Source of the DNA: Paroedura picta
Taxonomy: Eukaryota > Chordata > Lepidosauria > Squamata > Gekkonidae
Direction of reading: 5' to 3'
DNA: 64,000 bases
Assembly: GCF_049243985.1 (NCBI RefSeq)
Contig: NC_135377.1
Location: forward strand, 32,937,255 to 33,001,254
Under the pieces are notes generated by a model that did no database searches, was not told where the DNA came from, and saw nothing but the letters and a program-made list of their open reading frames with translations. Positions 34,063 through 45,200 of this stretch are shown piece after piece. The first letter of the stretch is position 1. Each line of letters begins with the position of its first letter. Position numbers and translations under genes: made by a program.

Positions 34063-34081
34063 TAGCGCCACCTGGTGGCGA
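34063..34081 (-). promoter_or_regulatory. CTCF-like motif 2 inside MITE
   Basis: TAGCGCCACCTGGTGGCGA lies 54 bp after motif 1 in the same orientation and also matches the CTCF consensus at about 17 of 19 positions, including the whole core. The equal spacing reflects the tandem unit of the MITE. Confidence 0.55.
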
Positions 34082-34223
34082 AAACGCGCATGCGCGGCAA
34101 TTGCGCGCGCGCGCGCTTGCACAGCATCGGACCATCGGCTCTCCCCTCACCCCAGAGGCAGTCCCTGACCTGAGAAAGGTCGGGGACCGCTAATTTATAT
34201 CATTCTCGTTTTTTAAAATTAAG

Positions 34224-34506
34224 AACCTCTTGTGGCGCAGAGTGGTAAGGCAGCAGACATGCAGTCTGAAAGCTCTGCCCATGAGGCTGGGAGTTCAATC
34301 CCAGCAGCCGGCTCAAGGTTGATTCAGCCTTCCATCCTTCCGAGGTCGGTAAAATGAGTACCCAGATTGCTGGGGGGTAAATGGTAATGACTGGGGAAGG
34401 CACTGGCAAACCACCCCGTATTGAGTCTGCCATGAAAACGCTAGGGCGTCACCCCAAGGGTCAGACATGACCCGGTGCTTGCACAGGGGATACCTTTACC
34501 TTTACC
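34224..34506 (+). mobile_element. tRNA-derived SINE with BovB-like tail, copy 1
   Basis: An A-box-like segment (tggcgcagagtggtaaggc) and B-box (gggagttcaatcccagc) are followed by gaggtcggtaaaatgag, ggcactggcaaaccacc and the tail gggtcagacatgacccggtg with a TTTACC-type end. The family is repeated at 41938-42221 and 44624-44900 (minus). Confidence 0.88.
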
Positions 34507-34508
34507 TC

Positions 34509-34668
34509 CTTTTATCCTCACAACAGCCCTGTGAGGTAGGTTATGCTGAAAGATTGTAACTGGCCCAAGGTCATACCACAAGCTTTCATGGTAGAGTGGT
34601 GATTCAAACCTGAGTCTTCCAGATACTAATTCAACACTCTTAACCACTGCTCCACATTGGCTCTACAC
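34509..34668 (-). mobile_element. tRNA-derived SINE, truncated
   Basis: The reverse complement runs gccaatgtggagcagtggtt ... ggttatgacc... to a tail with aacctacctcacagggctgt and tgaggataaaagga. It abuts the end of the preceding SINE, so one was probably inserted next to or into the other. Confidence 0.7.
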
Positions 34669-35109
34669 CTTTGTGTGTTGGATATATTTTAAACTCCTTT
34701 AGAAACTGCCTATAGTTTTTTTTTTTTTTAGTTTGGCTTGTCTTCCCAGCACAATGATTACAATAAAGGGTAACTGCAAACTGGTCCAAATGATCAAATA
34801 GCCATATGAGATTATAGGTTTACCAACTCTTTCTCTCTCATATTTTGCCGACAGGGTCTCCATGGTTATGTGACAATTGCAAATTCATCAGGATTCAGTG
34901 AGTGTGGCAGCATTTTCAATGGTTGCATTTCTGTTTGTCATGAATAGGAACTTTGCCATTCCATTTATCTTTCTTGTAATCTTAGCTGGAACTGATGAAA
35001 TAGTCCAAGGCTCTAAATGGAATTGTGACCAAACTATTGTCTTTGAAAGTAGTGTAGAGGGAGAGAGATTGTGAAGGCAACTGGGAAGTCTTAAAGCAAG
35101 CAGTTCTCC

Positions 35110-35370
35110 AAAGAAACCTGAGAGATTGGTAAGAAGCTTGGCTCAAAATCTCCTCTGCATGCTGACCTTGTAGTGAGAGTTCACTGCTCCGTCTGCTTTG
35201 ACAGCTTAATTAAAGCAACAGTCTTTCAAGTCGATCCCCTTTGTCACCAAGAAGAAGGCATCAGCTGCAGTGACCTTTCACAGCAAGCAGAGGAGGACTA
35301 ACCTGGGCCTGCAGAGGGTTACTCCTCTGGGCCAAAAAGCACTGAGCACATTTTAAACAGTCTATACTTG
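35110..35370. other. Unique sequence, possible conserved non-coding element
   Basis: Non-repetitive sequence of balanced composition with a homeodomain-like TTAATTAAAG (about 35206-35215), between MYBL1 and VXN. No gene can be read in it. It is listed only because it contrasts with the surrounding repeats. Confidence 0.25.
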
Positions 35371-35730
35371 GCTAAGATCCCTCCCCCCATTTTAATTTGA
35401 AGAGAGAAAAACATTCAGCTGCTATTTGAAAAATATCTCAATGGGATAGGCTATGATGCGAATACAGAGAAAGTATGTGTCTTGAGTGTAAAATGGAAAA
35501 ATAGCTATACAATAATGAAGAATCTACATTTGAATTGCTATGGGGACAGCTAAATATTTTGGAGACTCAGATAAGCAAATACTGTTCTCTGGGTGGTTCC
35601 AGTGATGTTGGAAATATAAGTTCTGGATGGGTAGCAAGGACACTGTGGCTAACGGGAATTGAATTATGGTGAGTAAAAGAGGAAGAAATAAAGTCTTCCT
35701 TAGGAAACTAAAGCCTTTTCATGACACAGC

Positions 35731-36610
35731 ATGCAGTTGGTTGAAAGGGCTGCTGCAGGCCAAATATCAGCATTCCTGGAAGAAACTTCAGCCCTTGACC
35801 CATTTCAGTCGGGCTTCTGGCCTAGCCATGGGGTGGAGACAGCACTAGTCGCCCTGATGGATGACCTCCACCGCCAACTGGACCGAGGCGGGTCAGCGCT
35901 GCTGATACTATTAGACCTGTCAGCAGTGTTTGACACAGTTGATCATGAGCTCCTAGCTCACCGCCTTGCCGACACTGGGATACGGGGCACGGTCCTCAAA
36001 TGGCTGATCTCCTTCCTCCAGGGTCGTGGACAGAGGGTAGCAATAGGACAGAAAGTATCTAGCCATCACCAGCTCACATGTGGAGTCCCACAAGGAGCAG
36101 TCCTCTCTCCTATCCTAGTTAATATCTTCATGCACCCTCTTGCTCAGCTGGTGCAGAGGCTTGGGCTGGGTTGCCACCAATACGCAGATGACACCCAGCT
36201 CTTCCTCCTGATGGATGACTGCCCTGACTCCCCCCCCCCCCAGAATCTTTAGCCAGATGCCTGGAAGCAGTCACAAGATGGCTCAAACAGAGTCTGAAGC
36301 TCAACCCTGCAAAGATGGAGGTCCTGTTGTTGGGTAAGAAGGGACCATGGGAGGAAACGCGCCTGCCCACCTGGATGGTGTGCAGGTCCTAGTGACTCAC
36401 TCCGCCAGGAACCTGGGCGTGGTCCTGGATGCTTCCCTTACAATGGAAGCCCAGGTCACAAAGGTAGCACGGCTGGCATTTTACCACCTCCGCCAAGCCA
36501 AACTACTAGTGCCCTACTTGGAACCAGAGCACCTAGCCACAGTGATCCATGTGATGGTCACCTCTAGACTGGATTTCTGCAACTCGCTCTATGCAGTCAT
36601 TTGTACGTTG
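35731..36610 (+). mobile_element. LINE ORF2 reverse transcriptase fragment (L2/CR1-like)
   Basis: The frame at 35731-36252 encodes RT motifs in order: LDPFQSGFWPSHGVETALVA, LLDLSAVFDTVDHELL, GVPQGAVLSPILVNIFMHPL and YADDTQLFLL. The last holds the catalytic aspartates. After a C-run at 36232-36240 the frame shifts and continues to NLGVVLDASLTMEAQVTKVA and HVMVTSRLDFCNSLYAV (about 36410-36600). The 5' part is missing, and the 3' end is cut where a SINE begins at about 36626. It is probably the same clade as the copy at 8560-10740, which lacks exactly this domain. Confidence 0.9.
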
Positions 36611-36625
36611 ACTCTTAGCCTTCCT

Positions 36626-36959
36626 TAGCCAGCATGGTGTAGAGGTTAGGAGTGCGGACTTCTAATCTGGTGAGCTGGGTTTGATTCCATGCTCCCCAAC
36701 ACGCAAGCAGCTGGGTGACCTTGGGCTCACCACAGCACTGATGAAGCTGTTCTGGCTGAGCAGTAATATCAGGGCTCTCTCAGCCTCACCTCCCTCACAG
36801 GGTGTCTGTTGTGGGGAAAGGAAAGGGAAGGTGAGTGTCAGCCTCTTTGAGACTCCTTCAGGTAGAGAAAAGCAGCATATAAGAATCAACTCTTCTTCTT
36901 CTTCTTCTTCTTCTTCTTCTTCTTCTTCTTCTTCTTCTTCTTCTTCTTCTTCTTCTTCT
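36626..36959 (+). mobile_element. tRNA-derived SINE ending in a (CTT)n microsatellite
   Basis: Head: agccagcatggtgtagaggt, then gggtttgattccatgctccc (B box). Body: ctgggtgaccttgggctcac and tgtctgttgtgggg. Tail: gagactccttcaggtagag, then ataagaatcaact followed by (CTT)n from about 36891 to 36959. The family consensus ends in CTT repeats, so the microsatellite grew from the SINE tail. Confidence 0.9.
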
Positions 36960-38050
36960 CTCCAGTGTGTAAACGTATTTGTGTGCAGTACATAACTGTG
37001 TACAAACACACATATCCTCTGTAAACTCGCTGATAACAAGGGCTGGACTGTCAAATAACAGGGTAGAGGGCAGCTTTTGTTCTCCCCACAGGAGTTCCCC
37101 TGACTACAGCATATCCCTTCCTGTTATAAAGCTTTCTAAAAATATAATTAAGTTATTGCCATTTCTGTCAAGATATCAGCAGTTTTCATTCCCAGTGGCA
37201 GGTGAGTCCTCAGCCTAATGCCTTAAACGTGTCTTTGTTTCCCTAGCTGTTCAAAGTATTATTTCCCCCCTTGTCCTTTCAACTCTTCATCAAATGTGAT
37301 TAACAGTCTTTAAGATATTGGTTTCCCTGAACAATATGACAGCTGCAAGGAAGGTGAAATGCAGATCTGGTGCCAAATGCCCTCACGCCACCTGAGAGGA
37401 ATTAAGCTTTATTCCACAGAATTATATTTAATTCTACTGGAGAGATGCCAGACTTGTGACCCTCTTCTAAGTGCTTGCAAGACAAGTATTGTTTTCCTTG
37501 GCCTTGTGCAGTAATAATGCTGCTTTTGAGACAAAACAACGTGTTTGAAGTGGCACAAGGGCGACTCATTATATTTAGTAGGCCAGGTGTTAGCAAGGCC
37601 CTGTTCCCAGCTGGACCTCTAATGTTAGTAGAAGATGGCTGTGGTTTTGTAGTGAGAGGGGAACAGTGATAAGAATAGCAACAGTGCATGCTTCATACCA
37701 CTGATCTGGGGATGGTGGTGATTCTGGAGGGGTTCTCCCACTGCACGCACCTGCAGGCTCCAACTGAATAACTGATAGCTGCAGTTCTTCTTCTAATATG
37801 TAAGCCAGCACTCCAGTAAACTGAAATGTAGGCTAGGCAGCAGCATCTAAGTCGTGCAATAGCTTTGAGAAAGTGCTATTAGAAATGTGATGAAAAACAT
37901 GGTAAAATTCAGAGTACGGAAATAACTTTGCATTTTCTTCCACTCCTGTTTTAATTCTTAATAATATTTTTTTTTTCCCCAACACCCCACCCCAGTACAC
38001 ACACCCTTCCCAAGATCAAATGGCCCTGTGGAATTTACTGCAGGAAGAGG
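36960..38050. other. Intergenic between MYBL1 and VXN 3' ends
   Basis: No repeat with clear ends and no coding sequence recognised. TTTATT (minus-strand AATAAA) occurs at about 37408, a possible distal VXN polyadenylation signal. Confidence 0.35.
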
Positions 38051-38056
38051 ACAAAC

Positions 38057-38062
38057 TTTATT
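38057..38062 (-). promoter_or_regulatory. VXN: Candidate VXN polyadenylation signal
   Basis: Plus-strand TTTATT is AATAAA on the VXN strand, about 1.15 kb after the stop codon. The intervening sequence has no obvious repeat, as expected for a 3' UTR. Confidence 0.45.
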
Positions 38063-39203
38063 TGAGACAACAATACAGGTGCCTGCTAAAGAGTTTCACC
38101 GTCTTCAAACAACGTAAATTAAATTACAATGTCTTTCATAAACCTTGTCAGATATATCTCGGTTATAAATTAAATAATTTAGGGGAAAATATGTTTTTTA
38201 AAAATACTGTGATTGTTTGTTAGGTAGAAGATATAGTCACCTGCACCACCCCTCTTTTATGCTGTTTAAAGTGATTCTATAATATAACCAAACCAAATGC
38301 TAGAGATCTCTCTGCACTTGCAAGGCTTTCCTGTTAACTAGTAACTAATAAATGCTATGTTCTAGTGGTTTTAAGATCATTTTTCAGGTAGCTGTATTTC
38401 AGGTATAGCTGACTTCACAGAGTGGTGTATATTTGAGTTATTTTTAAGTATTTTACAAGAGAGAGAGAGAGTTGAAAGAAGAAAGTTGGGCTTGTCTTAG
38501 AGAACCATGAAATTCATTAGCAGTTTTTTCTTAGAGCAGAAGTCAGGAATTGAAGACAACTCTTCAGTATGTTTGCTCATCCCCACAGATGATTCTCAGG
38601 CAAAACTGCAGGACCATTTGGGGTATATTTTCAGGAGTGTAGCATCTTCACACAGGGCAGTGGTTAAGTCAGTAGGCCTGATCTGCACATCATGGGAATT
38701 GAATGTTTGCTCTAGAAAATCTTTTTGCAATGTGCAGGGGTTTCCTCAGCAAACAAGAAAAAGCAAAAACGATACCTTAAAAACAGGAAGGCTTATATCC
38801 AGATTCTTTTGTTGGGAATGGGAAAAACATACAGGAATGTACTTTACTGGTGCACTGTCATGGATGTGGTGCTTATTTAGAAGTACATTAATTCTCTGAG
38901 CCCAGCCGCCTGATAAATCCAAACCAAGCAGTTCAGAAAAAAAGAAACAATGTGTTGATTCATCAACTTTGCAGAATCTGTTAACAAGTTGCCCGGGATC
39001 AAGGCATGCACAAATATATAAATCAAGTTGTTGGCATTGGTTTGTGTTCTCTTGGGCACCTTGCTTTCAGTTCTTTTGCTTCTTCCGGTTGGACAAATGA
39101 TATTTTTGTGAGTACGTATGAGTAGGGCTTCATTCATTTCTGGATAAATGCACAGAATTCTCTCAAAGGAACCTCTGTCCCATGAAAGCAAGGCTGAGGT
39201 TTC

Positions 39204-42200
39204 TCAGTCTGCTTCAAAGGCACCATTGGTGGCCCCCAGATATTCTGCCTTCTTTTTATGCTTCATCCATATTTTTCTCAGGAGGCTCGGTGTGCCCTGA
39301 AAAGTGCTTCCTGTCAAAGGTAAAGAGGCTTCAGTCCCAGGAGTGAGGGTTGTGTCATCTGCAGTACTTTTCCATGAAAACATTGCATGCCTACAGTTGA
39401 AATTGGGAGAAATTAGACAGTCTCATTGTTAATTTTTTTCAGAATAACTATGGGATGTTTGCTAATTCATAGCATGGTTTACACTCTTTGTTTTAAAGTA
39501 ATATATCATTTTTATATCCAATTCTGAACTGGGCCATAGAGTACGGATCAAAAAATGTCCTCACTGGGAACTTCACTGCCTTGGCTCCCATGCGGGAGCA
39601 CGAATCTGGGGCAGATGAGGTGCACCAGGCCAAAATTGTGCCCCTCTGCGGGAGCAGGAAAAGATAGGGCAAACTATCCTGGCTCAAACTCAAACCTGCA
39701 GCCTGGCACAAAGCCTCCAGTGCAGAAATCCTATGGACACAGAGATTATTGTTCTACAAGCCTGTTGGAAGATGTAGATTTGCAGAACAATAGGAAATGT
39801 TAAGAAAGGGGAGGTGTTAGAAATACTAAAAAAAAAATCATAGAAGCAATGTATACTTCTTTTAAGAAGGCTATATTGTGGGGCCATTTGTGGGGTTACT
39901 AGGCAATAATAAAATAGAAACCTTACTGTTCTGCAACATCATCCTTCATTTCTGACTCTGTGGCTGCCATCCGTTTTGCATTGTGGTGAGATCCAGGAGA
40001 TGCTTGAGGCTGCTAGATGGGAATTAAAAAAAAAGCTTTTAGACACTAGCAAAAAATGATCAGTGCAAAAGCACCATGACTGTATTTATTGCTGCATTTA
40101 TGCTTACTGAATTAGGGGAGACGCATGGGGAAGTGCTTGTATACTTCTCAGATATTCAGTAGAATATTCCTCATTCATATATCTTTCCAATTCTTTTTAA
40201 TAATCTCGCTCGGGGTCTGACACTTGCAGTGTGCCATTTACTACTTGCCTCTATTGGAAGGACAATGCATCCCACATAAACACAATATATCTGTTGTGAA
40301 ACGGACTGTTTCATTAACTGTTGCACTAAAACAATCACAGCTGAAAAACAAAGCTGGCTTCTTATTATGTTTTACTTACCAAAAACTTTACATCTGATGT
40401 ACTGCCACAGCTGAATGGCTGCTGTTTAGATATTTCTGCTGCAGTGTACAATAAAGGGGAGAAACTTCATTAATGCCTTTGTTTCTCTGTGTGTGAAGAC
40501 CTGCTTTGAGAACTCCTACAGTAGGAGACTTTTTGAGGAATGGAAAGTCATAAAGGTGTATTGCCCGACTGGTGAAAGTGAAGACTGGCTGAATCTCCCC
40601 TTTCAGTTCTGAACAAGGAACACCATCAAAGAGATAGTATTGGCAGTACATATTTAGAAAAAAAAATCTTTTTATGTTTGGAGAAAGTGCAAAAAATTAA
40701 GAACCAACCTTATTCTTTGTTTTGTTTTCCAAGGATATTATCCTGTAGAAGAACAGGCTTGAACATTACTTAAAATGGGCACACTGACCCACTTTTTCCG
40801 GGTTACTGTCCTATGACATGACTATCACAGTCTTAATTTTGTTGGGATCCTTTTCTAATCTACCTTTTGCAGAAGAAAAAGCTTAATATAGATGAAAAGT
40901 TACTACATCATGCATGTCCTCTTCATGCATGCCATAATTAATGTGTTAGGGTTGACCACTTTATAGACCATGATTAGAATGCATTTATGGAAGCAAATCT
41001 TCCCTCCTGGTCCACGTAGCCCTCTGTGACTCTCAAAAAGCAGTCGGGGAAGATGGTGGCGACTTCTGGACAAAAAAAAAAACATGCAATAAAGTGGGTG
41101 AACTGCAGTGAGAAGGGGAGAGTCAAGCAAACATTCCTATTCCTTTCACTCTTCTGCCAGAGGGTATCTGGAGACTGTGCGGGTGGAAGAGGGAGGAGGA
41201 TGCCACATTTCCTTGAGGCTCCTCTAGCAGGACAGATCAATCTCTCCCAACTCCCCTTCTTCATTGCAGTCACCTCCAATTATCCATGAAGGTCACCTTG
41301 ATCCCCAGCAATGGAGGAAGGGGGAGATAAGGAAATATCTGCTTAGGGGGTGACTTGTGCTTATTGTAGGAAGTTGTAAGATTCAGCCTTTTTTCTGTAG
41401 AATGTGGCAGGATTCTCTCTTTTTTTTTAAAGAAAAAATATCCATGCTTTTGGAACAGTTATAAAGCATAAAGAACAAAGTTCAAGTCCAGTGGCACATT
41501 TAGGATACACAAATGTTTATTCAAGGTCTCGTGTGCATGCATACTTCTTTAGATACCACTTCTTCATCTACAAAACCTGAGTTATTGCTTAATAGCGAGG
41601 GACTTACTGTGTATTTCAGGGCACTTGACAGGATTAGGAAAGAATCCTTTCTGCCTGCTCTGTAGATGGCTGAAGTCTTGCCCATCTTTGTTTTTGTAGA
41701 AGGCCTGAATGAGATCACCTTGGTGTGACAACGATTCATCTGTCCCCTGTGGCTGATTCCTGGTCCCTGACACCACCTAAGGGGAAAGAGTTTAAACTGT
41801 CTCATGACTTGTTTGCCATAGATGGCTTCAGAATAACTTGTAACAGTGACTACCAACCTCTTGGCTGGTAAAATAAAAAACCAAACAGTTGCATGATCTT
41901 TGCAGGAAACCAGTAAAAGTGCCATTAATAAGAAGGGAGAGCCTCTTGTGGCGCAGAGTGGTAAGGCAGCAGACATGCAGTCTGAAAGCTCTGCCCATGA
42001 GGCTGGGAGTTCAATCCCAGCAGCCCGCTCAAAGTTGACTCAGCCTTCCATCCTTCTGAGGTCGGTAAAATGAGGACCCAGCTTGCTGGGGGGTAAACGG
42101 TCATGACTGGGGAAGGCACTGGCAAACCACCCCGTATTGAGTCTGCCATGAAAATGCTGGAGGGCGTCACCCCAAGGGTCAGACATGACTCGGTGCTTGC

Positions 42201-45200
42201 ACAGGGGATACCTTTACCTTTTTATAAGTGAAGGGAACAGTAAAGTGATAGAAAAAGTACTAATAACATTTACCCTGCCTTTAAGTACTTGTACCTACAA
42301 GGCAGCTTACAGTTGCATAAAAATGTGCTTAAAATTTTAAATATAAGTAAGGACAATGTAAAATGCTATCAAATTTAAAGTGAGAGAAAAATAACAGAAA
42401 TCGCATGAACACAGACCAGCAGTTTTTAAAACCAATTCTGCAGCAAAGCCAACTAAGTTAGTTCAAATGTTTTCTCAACATTCCTAAAACCCATGAGAGA
42501 AAATGTGAACTCTGTCTGGCTGCAGAGAGCCTTCCACAGCCTTCTGCCACCAGAAAGCCCCTCCCAAGATGATGGAACCTGATATAGTAATCACACAATA
42601 TAACTTATTTTTCTGGAATATAGTGGACATTCAGACAAGAAAAGTTGGATCACTGGTAATTACCCATTCAACCTCTGAAGAAGACTTGAGGATAAGTGTT
42701 TCTGATGAAATTCTCAGTAATGAATGTGTCTACAAAGTATTCAAAAATAGCCCTACAGAGAATGTGATACACCATTCTGGATAAGATCACAGCATGGACA
42801 ATTGTGCCCAGATCTTGCTTTTCTAGGAAAGGACACAACTGGTGAGCCAATCAGAGGTGATCTGAAGGGCATCATGCCAGATATGAAAATATTTGTTCTC
42901 TTACAGAATTTGGCCTGTTCTGACAAATGAGAATACCAACATAAAGGGCCTCCTCTGCCACAATCCTGATAGCTCTCACTGTCTACCCCCAGAAGAACAC
43001 CAATGAAGATACTACCAATTCTTTGGCTATTTTTAACTGTTTAAATTATTTTAAACTGTACTGTAGTGTTTTATATTTATTACATGTTGTGAACCACCCT
43101 GAGATGGCGGGTCCAATAGGGGCAGTTTATAAATGTGACAAAAAAAAAGAATGAATACATACATACATACATACATACATACATACATACATACATACAT
43201 ACATACATACATACATACATACATACATACATACATACATACATACATACAGAGATATATATGTACCCAAAATGTGAAATTGTCTTTCCTTTAATATAGC
43301 CCCCACCAATTGTAGTATGTGGTTGCTTCTACCATTGATATTTTAAAGAATTAGGAATGCACATGAATCACATGTGTTCGTGTTGTGTTGACTGTACCAT
43401 GCTGGAATAAATCTGGATGATTTATGTGGGTCAGGAAACCATGTACAGTTTAGATCTAAGCAGGATTTCATGCTTCTCTAGGTCATTCTGGGCACTCAAG
43501 GTAAATCTCTCAGATAATCCTGAAGTCACTTTTCTTTTCTAATTGCATCACAGCAACAAACGGGAGTTTGCCAGCTGTTCAGATGAACTGCTGAGTCCTT
43601 CAAAGTAAGCAGCATACTCTGGTTTCTCTTCAGATCACATAAATCTTTTGCAAAGTAAGCAGCCTTGCTGAACAACTCTCTCTATATATTTGATTACTGT
43701 TTTAGCAGCCTCTTACTCCTTCTACTGGGTTAACTTGTTCCTCTGCTGTGGACTTATGCAAAACATGTGGAGCCTTGCTAAACATGTTTTCCCCCCTCTG
43801 CTTCAAGGCATTTTCCAAGAGACCAATACTTGTCTTTTAGAAACGGGTTGGTTCCTAAGGATCTATTCTCTCTTCTTCGTTTTATCCTCACCAGTGAGAT
43901 AGGTGAAGCTGAGAGAGAGTGTGACTGGACTAAGGTCCCTCAGGGAGCCTCCATGGGAAGCGGAGATTCAAACCCGGCTCTCCCAGATCCTGCACTCTAA
44001 CCACTGACCCATGCTCATCTTACAGTGAGTGGAATGGACTGGTGGGATTCTACTCAATATTGCCAACCACTCTTGTACAAACTGCATCCAAGTGACCCAG
44101 ATGCCAGTGTGAAGAATTAAAAATATTGTGCACCATTTCTTTTATAAGAAGTTTCTTTTGAAGAAAACCACATGTTAACTGCAGAAGTTAATGGACTGTA
44201 GGATCCAGTTTTCTCTTACTCATTATAGTGGTTGGGAATTTTGCTAAGACTTGTGCAGGTCTATGACCATATTAATAAAGACTTTGAAGTTCGCAGAAGG
44301 CTAATAAAAATTCATTTTACTATAAACTTAATTAAAAAAAAACCTTTTCAGATAAATAATTGCTTGATTAAGAAAAATACCTCATCTTAGGTAATAAATG
44401 GAAGACACACTCAACATTAAGCACTTCTAGGTCCCATTGATGTCCATGAGAGAAAGAGGTAAGCACTTGCTTATATGAATATACTGATTTTAGAAACTGT
44501 TCTCTCCTATTGAAGATGCCCAATTCGGGGGAAACATATCAAGGAATCATCTGTTCATTGGCTTTAACTGTGCTTGTCATAAAGAATTACTGATTAGGTT
44601 CTTCTTCAAGTTGTCCTTTAAAAAGGTAAAGGTAAAGGTATCCCCTGTGCAAGCACCGAGTCATGTCTGACCCTTGGGGTGACGCCCTCTAGCGTTTTCA
44701 TGGCAGACTCAATACGGGGTGGTTTGCCAGTGCCTTCCCCAGTCTTTAATGTTTACCCCCCAGCAAGCTGGGTACTCATTCTACCGACCTCAGAAGGATG
44801 GAAGGCTGAGTCGACCATGAGCTGGCTGCTGGGATTGAACTCCCAGCCTCATGGGCAAAGCTTTCAGACAGCTGCCTTACCACTCTGCACCACAAGAAGC
44901 TCTTATTTTTTTCAAGACTTTGAAAACAAATGTATCAGGTGAGAGAACACGTGAGCAGTGATAAAACTAAGAATAAATGCCTCATTTGTTGAAAACTGAT
45001 GGGAGGCCTTTAAAAGGGATTGAAGTTAGGAAATAGTTAATGGGGAGGCATCTAAGGCTAATTCCCAGGGTTGGTCATATGACCATGCAGCACTTCACAC
45101 TGCCCTGGCTCACACTAGTATTATGGCTGTGGAAGAGCCTGGCAGGTTTCCAGGTGATGGCTTTTTTTGTTCTCGTCTGGGATTAAAGGAGTGTATCCAT

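Larger units (their letters stand above)
33829..34192. mobile_element. hAT-type MITE with perfect TSD and internal tandem CTCF-like motifs
   Basis: Ends are CGGGGGTCACCAACC and GGTCGGGGACCGCTA. The duplication atttatat is identical at 33821-33828 and 34193-34200. The interior has about two and a half copies of a ~54-bp unit containing atgcgcagttgcc and a motif near-identical to the CTCF consensus, then a (GC)n-type run (34104-34120) with Z-DNA potential. No transposase is present. It lies in the tract where MYBL1 and VXN converge. Confidence 0.92.

Noticed and set aside
36662-36995. Poly-Ser or poly-Glu coding sequence
   Set aside because: It is a (CTT)n microsatellite at the end of a SINE.
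40388-40651. Independent small gene of 87 codons
   Set aside because: It is VXN exon 4 read past its donor: AT|GTAAAG at 40392/40391 gives phase 2, matching exon 5, and the stop lies in the intron.
41521-41976. 151-codon minus-strand frame reading through VXN exon 3 in another frame
   Set aside because: It first looked like the VXN exon, but it extends into a SINE and its phase does not fit exon 4; the frame starting at 41776 fits acceptor, donor and phase.
43051-43309. Repetitive Met-Tyr-Val-Cys protein
   Set aside because: It is a (TACA)n microsatellite read as codons.
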